From contig OY725505.1 of assembly GCA_963281255.1 (NCBI GenBank), positions 434,001 to 498,000 on the forward strand: DNA of 64,000 nucleotides, written 5' to 3'. This DNA comes from Aphrocallistes beatrix. Its lineage: Eukaryota > Porifera > Hexactinellida > Sceptrulophora > Aphrocallistidae. This document shows positions 22,975-34,079 of this stretch, piece after piece. Every line of letters starts with the position of its first letter. Within the stretch, counting starts at the first letter, position 1. The position numbers and the translations under genes were made by a program. Below the pieces are notes generated by a model. The model had not been told where the DNA came from, made no database searches, and saw only the letters and a program-made list of their open reading frames with translations.

Positions 22975-23949
22975 TTAGTACCAGACTCCAACTGTCAATC
23001 TTTTTTCTTGCCATTTTCTCTCTTCAAACTCCTTTTGAGTGCACCCATGCCGTTCATAATGTAATCTCTCCTGCAGTGTATAATTGGGTAAATGTGCTTT
23101 TACTTTTCTCACTTTACGTACATTTTCGTCACTTAATGAGTAAAATTTATCTAAGGCCTTGATGCTTGGTCTGAGTTTGTGCTTGTCGAAGCTTGTGGAA
23201 CTTAGAGAAGCCGCAGATTTCAAATTATTTCTCCTTTGTTGGGTGGTAGAATTTCTCGTATCTCTTCTGCTGGTATTCGTGGCTTTCTTAATGGCACTGG
23301 TATCTAAAGAAGGTTGTTTTTTGTCTAAATGAGGCGAATTATGGTTTGATTTGAGCTTTAACTTTTTAATTTCTTCAATCTCTTTGAGAAAAAGTGTCTC
23401 CAATCGATTTTTTTCCCAAGCAGTGGCCTTCTTGATACACTCAATTTCTCTAGTCACTTGATTTTCTTGACTAGTCAATGCACGTAGATGTATTTTCTCA
23501 TCTTCTTCATGTTTCTTCAACTGAAGTAAGGGAAAAACTTTAAGGAGATTAGGCGTATTTCGTTTAAATTCTTTCAATTCTTTCCAAGTAACATTTTCAT
23601 CTTCTATATCCGAGTAGATGACTATGTCATCATCTAACGGTTCACCAACACAGTAAATTCGAGGAGGGTGATGATCGAAATCTTCTGGAAGACGGTAACA
23701 GTAGCATAATGGGTGGAATTTATTTGGGAGTAAAGGTTCTGGTCCCAAAGTTCGTTGTCTTGGCTTGAGAGGTTTTTCATCCAAATGGTTGATTTGGGGT
23801 TTTGGAATTTCTTTTTCTTCTTTCACGGGTTTTGTTAGCCAATCTTCATCAGAGAAACTCATAGAAGATATATCAATTGGGCTGATTGATTTTTCATGAA
23901 ATACTTCCGTGTCTTCATTCTCTAGATCAATATGAACAACTCCACTCAT
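22975..23949 (-). CDS. Unrecognised 324-residue basic, coiled-coil protein
   Basis: One uninterrupted frame from MSGVVHIDLENED to LTVGVWY, with no sign of introns. The first 60 residues are acidic and Ser-rich. A Cys/Tyr/Pro block follows (FHPLCYCYRLPEDF). Residues about 150-200 are charged and helical (IECIKKATAWEKNR..., KEIEEIKKLKLKS) and likely form a coiled coil. The C-terminal third is basic, with RRDTRNS, QQRRNN and VRKVRKVK. There is no signal peptide or membrane segment. AATAAA occurs about 60 bp past the stop. Its length, composition and single frame make it a real gene, but I do not recognise the family. It has no likeness to the DED-like genes around it. Confidence 0.75.
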   Translation of the reverse strand: MSGVVHIDLENEDTEVFHEKSISPIDISSMSFSDEDWLTKPVKEEKEIPKPQINHLDEKPLKPRQRTLGPEPLLPNKFHPLCYCYRLPEDFDHHPPRIYCVGEPLDDDIVIYSDIEDENVTWKELKEFKRNTPNLLKVFPLLQLKKHEEDEKIHLRALTSQENQVTREIECIKKATAWEKNRLETLFLKEIEEIKKLKLKSNHNSPHLDKKQPSLDTSAIKKATNTSRRDTRNSTTQQRRNNLKSAASLSSTSFDKHKLRPSIKALDKFYSLSDENVRKVRKVKAHLPNYTLQERLHYERHGCTQKEFEERKWQEKRLTVGVWY

Positions 23950-25240
23950 TTTACAATAAAGTTCTAATAGAATATTAATGGATTAAGTTTAATGCAGGCT
24001 GTATTTGTATGCAAAGATACTCATGCATACTCTTTTCTTCAGACCATTAAACTCCTACTTCAAATGAGAGTAATCTGATCTATTTCTCACCTGGATATAT
24101 ATATATATATATTGATATGTTATATCAATTGCATTGTATGGTGTGCTGAAGAACTCTCTATGTCACAAGATTTCGTGCAAATTATTCATGGTCTATGCAT
24201 CTGCTTAATCTCATGATTATGTCTGTGGTGTGATGATTTGAACTTTGATAGCAAAATTGCTTATAATCTGAAATAGTGTGTGCAATATCATTACACTTAA
24301 AGTTTGCATATACTTATTAGAATGAACCTGATCTCTTTGTGTGATTGACTCTCAATTAGCATCCAGATGCATTTAATACCTTAACAATTGAGAATTGAAA
24401 TGAAACTGCTCATTCGTATTCATCCATTCATCTATCTGACTTTGCTCACTTTATATGTCATCATATGTTAATGTTAGTATCAATTGCTTTCAGGAAAAGT
24501 CTTTGCACTGGATTGTATTAGCAAAACTGAATCATTGAAAATGCGTTATAGACATTTACTGACATAATACTTGTATGCTTAGTATAAGTAGTTTGATTGG
24601 TTGTGCTTAATCTTCAACATACAGTACGTAGTTCTTTATATTGAATTAATTGGTTTAAATTGTATATAAATTAGTTTCTTATCAATACTACATATATTTG
24701 CCAATAAAACCAGACTACCATGTATTGCATACTTGTCCTAAAGGCCAGAAACTACCAAAGTTAACGATCTTTACAAACTAGAATAACTTTATAATTAAGT
24801 TAAATTACTCCGAAGTTTCAAGAAATGTGTCATTTGTTTCTTACATTTTGGATATTTTTCATCATCGTAATGCTAAATTATAATTTCCCTTTGAAAGAAT
24901 ATATTTTCCTATAACATTTACCAATAGAGAATTAGTTAACTACAATATCAGGTCATAGTACATATTTAAGGTAAATAACTTTTATCAATGATGATGTTTT
25001 AAATTGAAAACGGAAGCTATCATTTACATACACAGCAACAGACATTCAAAACATCCTGTTATCCTAAAACAGTTTATGTAGAATCACCTTTTCATTATTC
25101 CTACTACAAAGAATGAACAAATCGTCATATTGTCATGATTATTACAATAATATTGTGTTACCAACTCGGTTAAAAGTGTATATAATATCCTAATTGGGAA
25201 ATCTTAAAAAAATTTAAAATAATATTATTTACATTCTGAC
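23950..25240. other. Intergenic, AT-rich
   Basis: This separates the divergent genes at 23949 and 25339. A TA microsatellite lies at 24094-24112. I see no exon or repeat border. Confidence 0.45.
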
Positions 25241-25245
25241 ATATG

Positions 25246-25255
25246 TATATAAATA
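25246..25255 (+). promoter_or_regulatory. TATA box of the Rac-like gene
   Basis: TATATAAATA lies 93 bp before the ATG. It is the same decamer as that in front of the DED-like first exons. Confidence 0.6.
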
Positions 25256-25338
25256 AGTAGCACTCGCAAATGATAAAGAATACATTTTCTTCTCACAACT
25301 TGATTCCAACAAGCGCATCAACACACACACTGTCTTCA

Positions 25339-26514
25339 ATGCCGAAAGAGATCAAATGTGTTATTATTGGAGATTCGTAAGTTGAATAAATATCTGATAA
25401 TACTACATGAAGATTGCATACATGCCAACTTGAGCCATTATAAAGCGTAGCAAGGCGATAAATTTCGCGGGACATGGCGGGAAGCAATAGAAAAGTATTA
25501 TACAGGGAATTTTAAAAAGCGAGACATAATGGCCATTTAAAAATGGGACACTTTCCTCAATAGAAAAATGAAAAAAACTGAACAGTTGGCATGTATGATA
25601 TTGACTCATCCTTTTTTATTATATATCATTCTAACAGAGCCGTAGGCAAAACATGTATGCTGGAGAGGTATGCGACTGATTCATTTCCTAAAGGTTACAC
25701 TCCTACAATGTAAGTACAGTCACTATTTTATTGTTAGTTTGAAATGTATTATGTCTCGAATTATATTTTTCCATCAAAATAGATTTGATAATTTCTCTGC
25801 GAATCTGCTGGCTAATGATATATCAATTTCTTTGGGGCTCTGGGATACTTCAGGTATGTTGCTAGGATAAAAAATTTAATAATATTCTATATTTAAAAAC
25901 AAATTATATGATAAAAATGGAAATAATTACGTACACGGGATAAGACGTACTTTGGCTTAGTACGTACTCATCTCTCTGAAACAAAATTCATTTAATATAT
26001 GAATTCCTATGCAATATCAACTCGTTAGTACATACTTAAGTATAGTACGTACTTTTCCGCTTCCCGGAGGGGTACGTCCTATCCGAGTTCTACAGTGTGA
26101 TGTAATCCATTAGGATCCTATAACTATGACAGACTGCGACCACTCTCATACTCAGACACACAAGTATTCTTACTCTGTTTCTCTGTGATCAGTCCATCAT
26201 CATTCAAAAGTATTAGGACTAAATGGAACGCAGAAGTAACACCTTTCAATGAGAAAGCAATTAAAATCCTCGTCGGTACGAAATCAGATTTAAGAGACAC
26301 AGATGACACATTAGCAACTTTGAGACGCAAGAAACTAGAGCCAGTTTCCTATGTAGAGGGACTCCAAATGATGAACGAAATCGGAGCTTCGAATTACTTA
26401 GAATGTTCTGCTAGAACTAAAACTGGACTGAATAGAGTATTCGAGGAGGCAGTATCTCAAGTTCTTACGCCAAAGTCTTATCCCAAATCTAAACCACAAT
26501 GCACACTCTTATGA
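25339..26514 (+). CDS. Rac-like Rho GTPase with Rnd/RhoH-type catalytic substitutions
   Basis: Four exons, 25339-25376, 25638-25709, 25783-25853 and 26114-26514, join in phase to give 193 residues (Rac1 has 192). The P-loop reads GDSAVGKT, switch I YTPTIFDN, then WDTSG, NYDRLRP, GTKSDL and ECSA; the Rho insert helix region and a CAAX box (CTLL, geranylgeranyl type) are present. Position 13 (Rac Gly12) is Ser, 60 (Ala59) is Ser and 62 (Gln61) is Ser. In Rnd proteins 59 and 61 are Ser, and in RhoH residue 12 is Ser; these proteins barely hydrolyse GTP. I infer a membrane-bound GTPase controlled by abundance rather than cycling. Its TATA box matches its DED-like neighbours. MITEs occupy intron 1. 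Confidence 0.93.
25417..25597 (-). mobile_element. GTCCCGC-family MITE in intron 1 of the GTPase
   Basis: It starts CATACATGCCAACTTGAGCC and ends AACAGTTGGCATGTATG. The flanks are AGATTG and ATATTG, a 6-bp duplication with one mismatch. Confidence 0.75.
25930..26100. repeat. Inverted repeat in intron 3 of the GTPase
   Basis: GGGATAAGACGTACTTTGGCTTAGTACGTACT is echoed in reverse by AGTACGTACTTTTCCG...GGGGTACGTCCTATCC. It is probably a small palindromic element. Confidence 0.45.
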
Positions 26515-26614
26515 ATGAATTGGTACAGTACATAGATATCATAATTTGGTTGTTGCTTATGTTGTTATGGTTCTATGATTCTGTTTATTATAACAAATTT
26601 CAAATGATCAAATA

Positions 26615-26775
26615 CAGGTGACTCTTAATCGGGTTTATTCGGGACGCTTTGGTCCCGATTAAGCTAACTTTCATCGGTTAATTGGGAATTCCCAATTAAA
26701 CCGATTATATTCAGCTTCTATGTAAGAGAACCATTCTGTTCCTGGAGACTTGCCCCGATTAAGCGGAGTTGACTG
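26615..26775. mobile_element. Tc1/mariner-type MITE (TTAATCGGG family)
   Basis: It starts CAGGTGACTCTTAATCGGG and ends CCGATTAAGCGGAGTTGACTG, flanked by TA. Relatives lie at 50822-50971, 51638-51833 and, in part, 55395-55480 and 47165-47200. Confidence 0.7.
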
Positions 26776-26779
26776 TACT

Positions 26780-26968
26780 CATACATGCCAACTTGAGCCA
26801 TGATAAACCGGGACGCAGCGTTGAATTTCGCGGGACATGGCGGGACGCAATGGAAAAGTATTATACAAGAATAAAAAGTAGCAGGACATAATGGGGAAAT
26901 TTCATGTAAAAGCGGGACTAAATTAGCTCAATTGAAGAGTGAAAAAATCGGGACAGTTGGCAAGTATG
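26780..26968 (-). mobile_element. GTCCCGC-family MITE, 6-bp duplication
   Basis: TGTACT lies at 26774-26779 and again at 26969-26974. The ends are CATACATGCCAACTTGAGCC and GTTGGCAAGTATG. Confidence 0.8.
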
Positions 26969-27039
26969 TGTACTGTACATTTTGATTCCATTGTTAATGC
27001 TTTTAACATATAGTGGAAATGTCATAAAGGAAGCAATTT

Positions 27040-29525
27040 TCAAAATATATATCTACAAAAATAATAAACAATTCTATCCATAGTACTTTTCAAATTATAT
27101 ACAAAGATAAATAATAGTAAACTCAAGGATACTTTTCTTCTGCCATCATTTCTTGATGTTTCTCCTTCTCTTTCTTCAAATGCAATAGCCTTGAAAGTTT
27201 GTAGGAAATCTTGAGCTGTCATCTTCGAAAAATAGACTCCAAAAGTACGCAACTTATCAGCTATGTCCATTCTCTTAATATTCTCGAAACATTCATTTAA
27301 AGTCTCTAAATCTTTTGTGATTATATTTTTCTGTAAACAGAACTTCCAGATGTCTAAATATTTGACATTAGCCTGAACAGTATAACCACGATTCTTCAGT
27401 ATTATTCTCCATTTATTAATAGTAATTTCATTCCTAAGCAAAGCTACAAACTTTCCTATTATCTGCTTAATTTCATTATTTTCTTCAACAGGTGTTAATT
27501 TATCAGTTAGAAAAGGAATAGCCTTAGCTAAGTAAACAAGATCATTTCTCACATACGACAATGCTATTAAGAACAGTTCTGGATTGTAATCCTCCCAAGT
27601 ATTTATACTCAATAAGAATTCTTCTGGTGTTGAATATTCTTCTGATAATCCGCTTGGGAAATCAATGGCGTTTTGCAATTTTCTGACATCTCTCTCTGTT
27701 AATCTCTCGATCAAGTCAATTAATGCTATTCCATAAACCGGTTTGGATTTGACCTACAATAAAATTAAACGTTATTTACATATAGTCAAGATTAATTGAA
27801 AGTTATCAGAATTTTTGTCATTAGATGTCATATGATGAGTCTACAAACAATGCCTACCGTCTCGTTTTTGGTTGGATGTCCCGCTTTTTTAACTTTTCTA
27901 TTGAGTTAATTTTTACAAGTGTCTCGTTTTACTTGAAATTTCTCCATTATGTATTCCTTTTTTGGATTCCATGCATCATACTTTTCTATTGTTTCCCGCT
28001 AAGTCCCGAAAAATTCGACACCCCGTCCCGCTTTTATCATGGCTCAAGTTGGAATTTATATACAAATACAGTACGCCCTCACTGATCTGAACTTCTCTAG
28101 CCCAAACACTTCATTTTTATAATCCGAACACCTAAAATATTATCTTATTCGACTCTATGCTTTGATCGACATTTATAATCTTACATCTTTCAATAAGATC
28201 GAGAAATCTCGTCAAAAAGGCAATCATAAAAGATAATATCTTTAATTATCTAACAATACATTTTTATTATAGTTAACCCTCGGTTGGCTAGGAATGTTGA
28301 AAGTGAAAATGAAAGTACATTGAAAGTGAACTGAAAGTGAAAATGAAAGTGGGGTTTTCTCTATTTATACTTTTGAGACGTAGCCAGGCGAGGGTTTTAA
28401 TACCCCATTGAATTAGTGTTATTTTCATTAGTCGAAACAAATTCACTAATCCGAACGATTTTTTCGATCATTGGCACAGAGTTGTTCGGGTTCGCGAGGG
28501 TGTACTGTACTTTGATCATAGCGGTCTTTTATAAAATTATTCCAAGCAGCTCATCATTAATTAGTCTCATCATTGGTTTTCGGAAATTAGGATTTATATA
28601 ATGTAACTTACATCACGTGAAGATGAAGACTTCAAATCAGAGTTGGTGTGAGGAACATCACTGTTAAGAAAATATGTCTTCGAGTAATGCGGAGAAAAGG
28701 TAGGTGGTTGAGATGATAATACTTTGTCGCAATTCCTCTCTTTCGAAATCCAGAATTGTCCTTTTGATGTGATGAAGTTTAGATTGGAATTAAATTGATT
28801 TATGTAATGAAATATTCTCCTTAATGGCTTCATTCGAGTAACTCCCTGGTATTTCGGTAGGATACCTAATAATTATAAGTATTAATCATGTTACTGTGGT
28901 ATACATACATTGATCTACAAAATATTTTTCTAAATCTCGAACCAATCAGAATCGAGCGATCATTGATTGCTCAATCATAATCGTGTGAATTCTCGAAAAT
29001 TGATTGAGAATCATCAATCTTTTTTTAAATGATCAGAAGGAAGATCACAACCCTTTTTTGACAAATTTTCCCATTTTCGATTATTCCTAAATATTTTCTC
29101 CTCAACATTGTTTGCATTTAAATTTAGATATCACTAAATATTACTTATCGGACGAAAAGGCATTCATCATCTATGTCTGTCTAAATCTCTATTAGCCCGA
29201 TTTTTCCAAAAATTCTTAGCTTAATAGAAAGTACCAATAACCCATTAATTTTAAAATAATTTGCTCGAAAGGTTGTTGAATCTCATGTCCCTGACACACG
29301 GGTTTAGACGAGTACTCTAATTGTATATCAAATAATAAATGTAGATACCTTACCATATAGCAATTTCTTTAGAGTCGAAGTAATTATACTTTTTTCTTCT
29401 TCAATGTTGGACGGAGTGGTTGACAGTAAATCACTCAGTTTGTTAAATATAAGTTTTACAAGTGAAACTGCATAGATGAAACTCAGTAGCTTCGTTTTAC
29501 TGATGCGAATTAATTTACTTAACAT
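27040..29525 (-). CDS. Tandem DED-like protein, 379 residues
   Basis: Exons on the minus strand are 29525-29354 (phase 1), 28865-28612 (phase 0) and 27753-27040. All borders are GT-AG and the sum is in frame. The first exon encodes MLSKLIRISKTK and onward, with a hydrophobic stretch. The linker is Ser-rich (DLKSSSSRD). The terminal exon has two DED-like domains. Domain one ends with an intact RxDL motif (SYVRNDLVYLA). Domain two carries LRNEITINKW, KFCLQKNIITKDLE and IKRMDIADKL. A 45-residue tail after AFEE is unusual, with a hydrophobic run (SLSLLLFIFVY); it may be real or may hide a last intron. The frame is open throughout. A 5' duplicate of this gene lies upstream. Confidence 0.75.
27839..28060 (+). 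mobile_element. GTCCCGC-family MITE, diverged, in intron 2
   Basis: GTTGGATGTCCCGCTTTTTT and CGTCCCGCTTTTATCATGGC mark the family. The ends and target duplication have decayed. Confidence 0.6.
28069..28507. mobile_element. Tc1/mariner-type MITE with a nested TTAA MITE
   Basis: The ends are CAGTACGCCCTC and GAGGGTGTACTG, flanked by TA. Bases 28277-28396 (CCCTCGGTTGGCTA to TAGCCAGGCGAGGG, bordered by TTAA) form a second, piggyBac-like MITE containing GAAAGTGAAAATGAAAGT repeats. A relative of the inner one lies at 33666-33776. Confidence 0.7.
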
Positions 29526-30420
29526 GATAAATAAAATGGAGAGCTTTTTGATAAAATAATGGCCTTTTAAGCAAATCAATTTTTTAAACTATTCTAAAAT
29601 AATACTATTTTTGGAAACAAAGAACACGACATATTTCATTTTTGGTAGAATCTTTGTGTGTAGAGTATGATTTAAGTCACACACTATTAACCAATATTTT
29701 ACTACCATCAAAGGCATTTTTTAGAATTACAATAAAAGAAACTACTCGTAGCATTGCATAATTAACATCTTGATATAAGAAAATTGGTAGAAAGAAAGTT
29801 AAAAACATTTATAGTAGAAAAGGTTGTTATGCATAATTATATTCTCCAATGACTACTTACTATAAAGTGTTGTTATAATACTTTCAACGTTACGGGAGTG
29901 ATGCTTACCACTGAGAAGTAGAAAATTACATTTTGCATATTCGTAGTTACGAAATAGCTCTATAGTGTAGAGTAATTTCAGAATTGTAAGATTTTGAGTA
30001 AAGTTATTCCTTAAAATAAGCAATTTACTAATGTCTGAATATACTACAAGTATGTTACGAAATATACTCAAGCCACTGACTACTTAACATACAGCAAGCA
30101 AGTAAAGTATACCTGTGTATGTTTTTGAGGTACTTTTGAAGCGGGAGTAGTTCTCTGTTTTAATGAATTTTTTCAGTCCGCTAGTTTGGGGAGTTCGAAA
30201 AATTAGGATTTATATCATGTAACTTACATCACGTGAAGATGAAGACTTCAAATCAGAGTTGGTGCGAGGATCATCACTGTTAAGGAAATATTTCTTCGAG
30301 TAATGGGGAGAGAAAGTAGATGGTTGAGATGATAATAATTTGTCGCAATTCCTCTCTTTCAATATCCGGAGTTGTCCCTTTGATGTGAAGAAGTTTAAAT
30401 CGGAATTAAATTGATTTATA

Positions 30421-30858
30421 CACCAACCGGACAAAAGTATTTCAACACTTGATTCTTTCCCATACAAATAATACTAAATCGGATTTTTCATGAAGGGCAA
30501 TACGTTTAAATTCAGATACTAAAATCTGATTTCAGGTCGAGATCTACACATTCGAATTAGTCATAGTTGAACATAACTAAGCCTGAGCCACCATAGGTAA
30601 TTCATTGCCATCATGTATAGTGGTCAAAAATGGGTGTATGTGGCATAAGGTGGCACTGATTGATAATTACAAAAAGTTAGGAATTAATGATTAATTAGAA
30701 AAATTAACTGTGACTAATTTGAATGCGTATTATTCGAATCTGGAATCCAATTAGCTGTATCCCATACCGTTTAGAAGTAACCCTCTTCATGAATAGACCC
30801 ATTTAGTATTATTTGTATGGGAAAGAATCAAGTGTTGAAATACTTTTATCGGTTGGTA
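30421..30858. mobile_element. Tc1/mariner MITE inside a duplicated exon
   Basis: It starts CACCAACCGGACAAAAGTAT and ends with the near complement, with arms matching for about 55 bp. TA lies at 30419-30420 and 30859-30860. The undisturbed exon at 28612-28865 is the empty site. A relative lies at 59439-59920 and a scrap at 63807. Confidence 0.85.
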
Positions 30859-31159
30859 TACAATGAAACATTCTCCTTAGTAACCTCATTCGACTAATCT
30901 CCTGGGATTTCGGTACAATTTCTAATAGTATAAGTATCAATAATGTAAATGTTGGTACACAGACATGCATTGATCTTACAAAATAAATCTTCTAAATCTA
31001 TGACCAATCAAAATCATACGATCTCATTATAGAGTTATTTCTCGAAAATTGATTGCGGATGATCGATCTTTTCATTTTAAATGATCAAAAGGAAGATCGC
31101 AACCTTTTTTGTAAAAAATATACCATTTTCGATTATTCCTAATATTTTTCTGGACCCTC

Positions 31160-31300
31160 CATCCCTAAAACCCTAGCGTTTGGAGGATGGGGAGGGGGAA
31201 AACGCTGGATCCCCAAAGCGCGCTCACACTGGAAAGACCCAGGGAAACACAAAGTGTCCGCTCTCCGATTTCGAGCGGCGATAACAAGCGTGGACCTTTA
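31160..31300. other. GC-rich patch, possible worn Helitron-like end
   Basis: AAACACAAAGTGTCCGCTCTCCG resembles the GGACACTTTGTGTCCGCC palindrome. The surroundings do not match well enough to assign it. Confidence 0.3.
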
Positions 31301-32562
31301 GATATCATAAAATATAACATGCAAAACGAAAGGTTCGCGATCTTCTTTGTCAAAATCGACCAATGCCTATCTAATCTCATTGACCTATTTTTTTTCCAAA
31401 AATCCTTAGTTCAATACCAATAGTCCTTAATTTTAACATAACTCGTTGCCTAGGGTTGAACATGTCGCTTTTACGGGCTTATACAAGTACTCTAATTATA
31501 TTTTGAATGAGAAATATATAGATACTTACCATATAACAATTTCTTTGGGGTCGATGTAATTAAATTTTTTTGGTGAGCAATTTTGGGGGTAGGCGTAGTA
31601 GTATTTGACAGTAAATTAATCAGGTTGTCTAATATCGCTTTTACAACTGCATAGCTAGAACTCAGTATCTTCGTTTTACTGATACAAATTATTTACAAAA
31701 CATGATAAATAAAATGTAGACCTTTTTGATAAATTAAAAACTGTTTTATCAAAAGTTTTGCTTAAATACGTATTACTTTTAAGTACATCGCTAGAAACAA
31801 GACTACTGTCCTTTCAGGTAGAATATTTATGAAAAGAATATAACTGTTTTTACTATGAATCAATATAGTATCATTATCACAGGTGCCAGTCTCGAATTAC
31901 AATATAAAGAAACCACTACTGTCTAATTTTATACTGCTGTATTGTGTAATTCTTATCTTCACATTCTAATAGAAAAGTGGTAGAAGTGTAGGAGAAACTA
32001 TGTATGGTAGAAAAGATATATATAGTTATTATGCATACCTTGGACGTTATGAAAGTGATGTTAACTACTGAGAAGTAGAAATTATATTTTGCATATTTGT
32101 ACTTTGTACATGAAATAGCTCTGGGACCGTCACAATTTGATGGGTAACGACCACAAAACCACAAACTATGTGGCAGTACCTGATAGATCCTAATTATCCA
32201 ATTTTATTGTCACCCTTGTTGAATTTAATTGAATGTCAATGTATATAAAAGTATATATTTAGAGAAATACCATGCTGATAAAATAATCCTAATAACATGG
32301 AGTAACTTACACAACTGAAATTACTCAATGTATATTTTTAACATACTACTAGTATACAAAAAGATGTAGAAAGTTATCCAATTTAATATTACTCTTGACT
32401 AGTATTATGCACAGTGCAATCTTAATTTACTATATAAACCTGTGTTTAGTGAATATGCTTTTATTTGGATTGACTAAGTACTTACATGAGTGACATCTAG
32501 CGCTATATATACTCCATTCTGTTGATTAATCTGCATTGAAAAGACAAGGAAATTAACTGATC

Positions 32563-33618
32563 CATAGCCTACTATATATAAGGCCTAAGAGTAACTTTAC
32601 CAGGGATGCAGTAGAAGATGGATGAAGAAATACATGAGCTGCCTTAAATCATTAACAAAGCACAATAGAGCTTAGGAATGTATTACCAGCATATATAAAT
32701 ATGGTGTCAAAGCACCCATATTCGTTGTTAAAATTTAGATTAGTCATCAAATGATTGCGCAACAGGCTATATTTGGGTCAAATTTAGTGATTGTCAGAGG
32801 TCGTTTAAGGGCACTTCTAAGTGTTTTTATTATAAAGTTTTTCGCATAGAACTGAGAAGTGAATGTGTTAATACGAAAAATTTGGAATTTTTTTCATGGA
32901 ATGTTCTTACATTCCAGTGTTGCTATGGAAACGTGTTTTGGTCAGTTGGGGCTATATCTTGAAAACAGCGATAGCTAGACATTCAAATTTAATCCCATTT
33001 GATAGCAAATAGGCTACTTCCTATTTAGCTATTATACAATTTCTGTGTCTAAATTTAATAATTTACGAGTTATTGGACAAATTACCAAATGTGACCAATA
33101 TGATAAATTGTCTAATAACTCGTAAATTATTGAATTAAGACATAGAAATTGTATTATAGCTTAATATGAAGTAGCCTATTTGCTATCAAATGGAATTAAA
33201 TTTGAATGTCTAGCTATCGCTGTTTTCAAGATATAGCCCCAACTGACCAAAACACGTTTCCATAGCAACACTGGAATGAAAAAATTCCAAATTTTTCGTA
33301 TTAACACATTCACTTCTCAGTTCTATGCGAAAAACATTATAATAAAAACACTTAGAAATGCCCTTAAACGACCTCTGAAAATCACTAAATTTGACCCAAA
33401 TATAGCCTGTTGCGCAATCATTTGATGACTAAACTAAATTTTAACAACGGATATGGGTGCTTTGACACCATATTTATATATGCTAGTAGTACATTCCTAA
33501 GCTCTATTGTGCTTTGTTAATGATTTAAGGCAGCTCATGTATTGCTTCAACCATCTTCTACTGCATCCCTAGTGCCAAATTCGCAAGTTACTCTGAGGCC
33601 TTATTATAGTAGGCTATG
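32563..33618. mobile_element. Long foldback element FB3, 7-bp duplication
   Basis: The ends are CATAGCCTACTATATATAAGGCC and TATTATAGTAGGCTATG. ACTGATC stands at 32556-32562 and 33619-33625. The arms of about 500 bp meet near 33090. Confidence 0.85.
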
Positions 33619-33665
33619 ACTGATCATTAAATATCTATATCATTATATTTTGTTCAGAAATTTAA

Positions 33666-33776
33666 CCCGGCAATGCCTGTGGGGTCAAAGGTATAAATAG
33701 AAATGACCCCATTTTTATTTTCACTTTCAGTTCACTTTCAATTTACTTTCACTTTAACTATAGGCATGCACGGGTT
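33666..33776. mobile_element. TTAA-flanked MITE (piggyBac-like)
   Basis: It starts CCCGGCAATGCC after TTAA (33662-33665) and ends GCATGCACGGG before TTTTAA. The interior shows repeated TTTCACTTTCAG blocks, like 28277-28396. Confidence 0.6.
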
Positions 33777-34079
33777 TTAATAGGATATATTGCTTATTTT
33801 AATTGAATTATTTTTCACCTTTTGCAAAGAATATTTCGACTTTGGGCGCTATATTTCCAGATTTTTATGTCCGACAATGTATTTTTCCAGAATAATTGAA
33901 TGTAAAGATATTCTTAATATAATTCTAATAAATTGCTTGAAGTCTTTCGATTCAGAAATGAATTAATTTTGACAAGCATTCGACTAGATAATTTTAATTT
34001 AACATATAAACATAAGAAATCACTCCTGGTATATGTACTATACAAAATATGTCATTTAAAATACAAATTTAAAACAGAA

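Larger units (their letters stand above)
30229..31703 (-). pseudogene. Duplicated 5' half of the 29525 gene
   Basis: Tandem copies of exon 1 (about 31703-31530) and exon 2 (about 30921-30229), with promoter-side homology reaching about 32130 against 29860-29960. Both donors are intact (TATATG|GTAAGT and GAT|GTAAGT). Exon 1' has lost a base near its start, so the ATG runs into a stop. Exon 2' is split by a 438-bp MITE. No terminal exon of its own lies before 29525. The exons could at best act as alternative 5' ends of the downstream gene. Confidence 0.65.
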
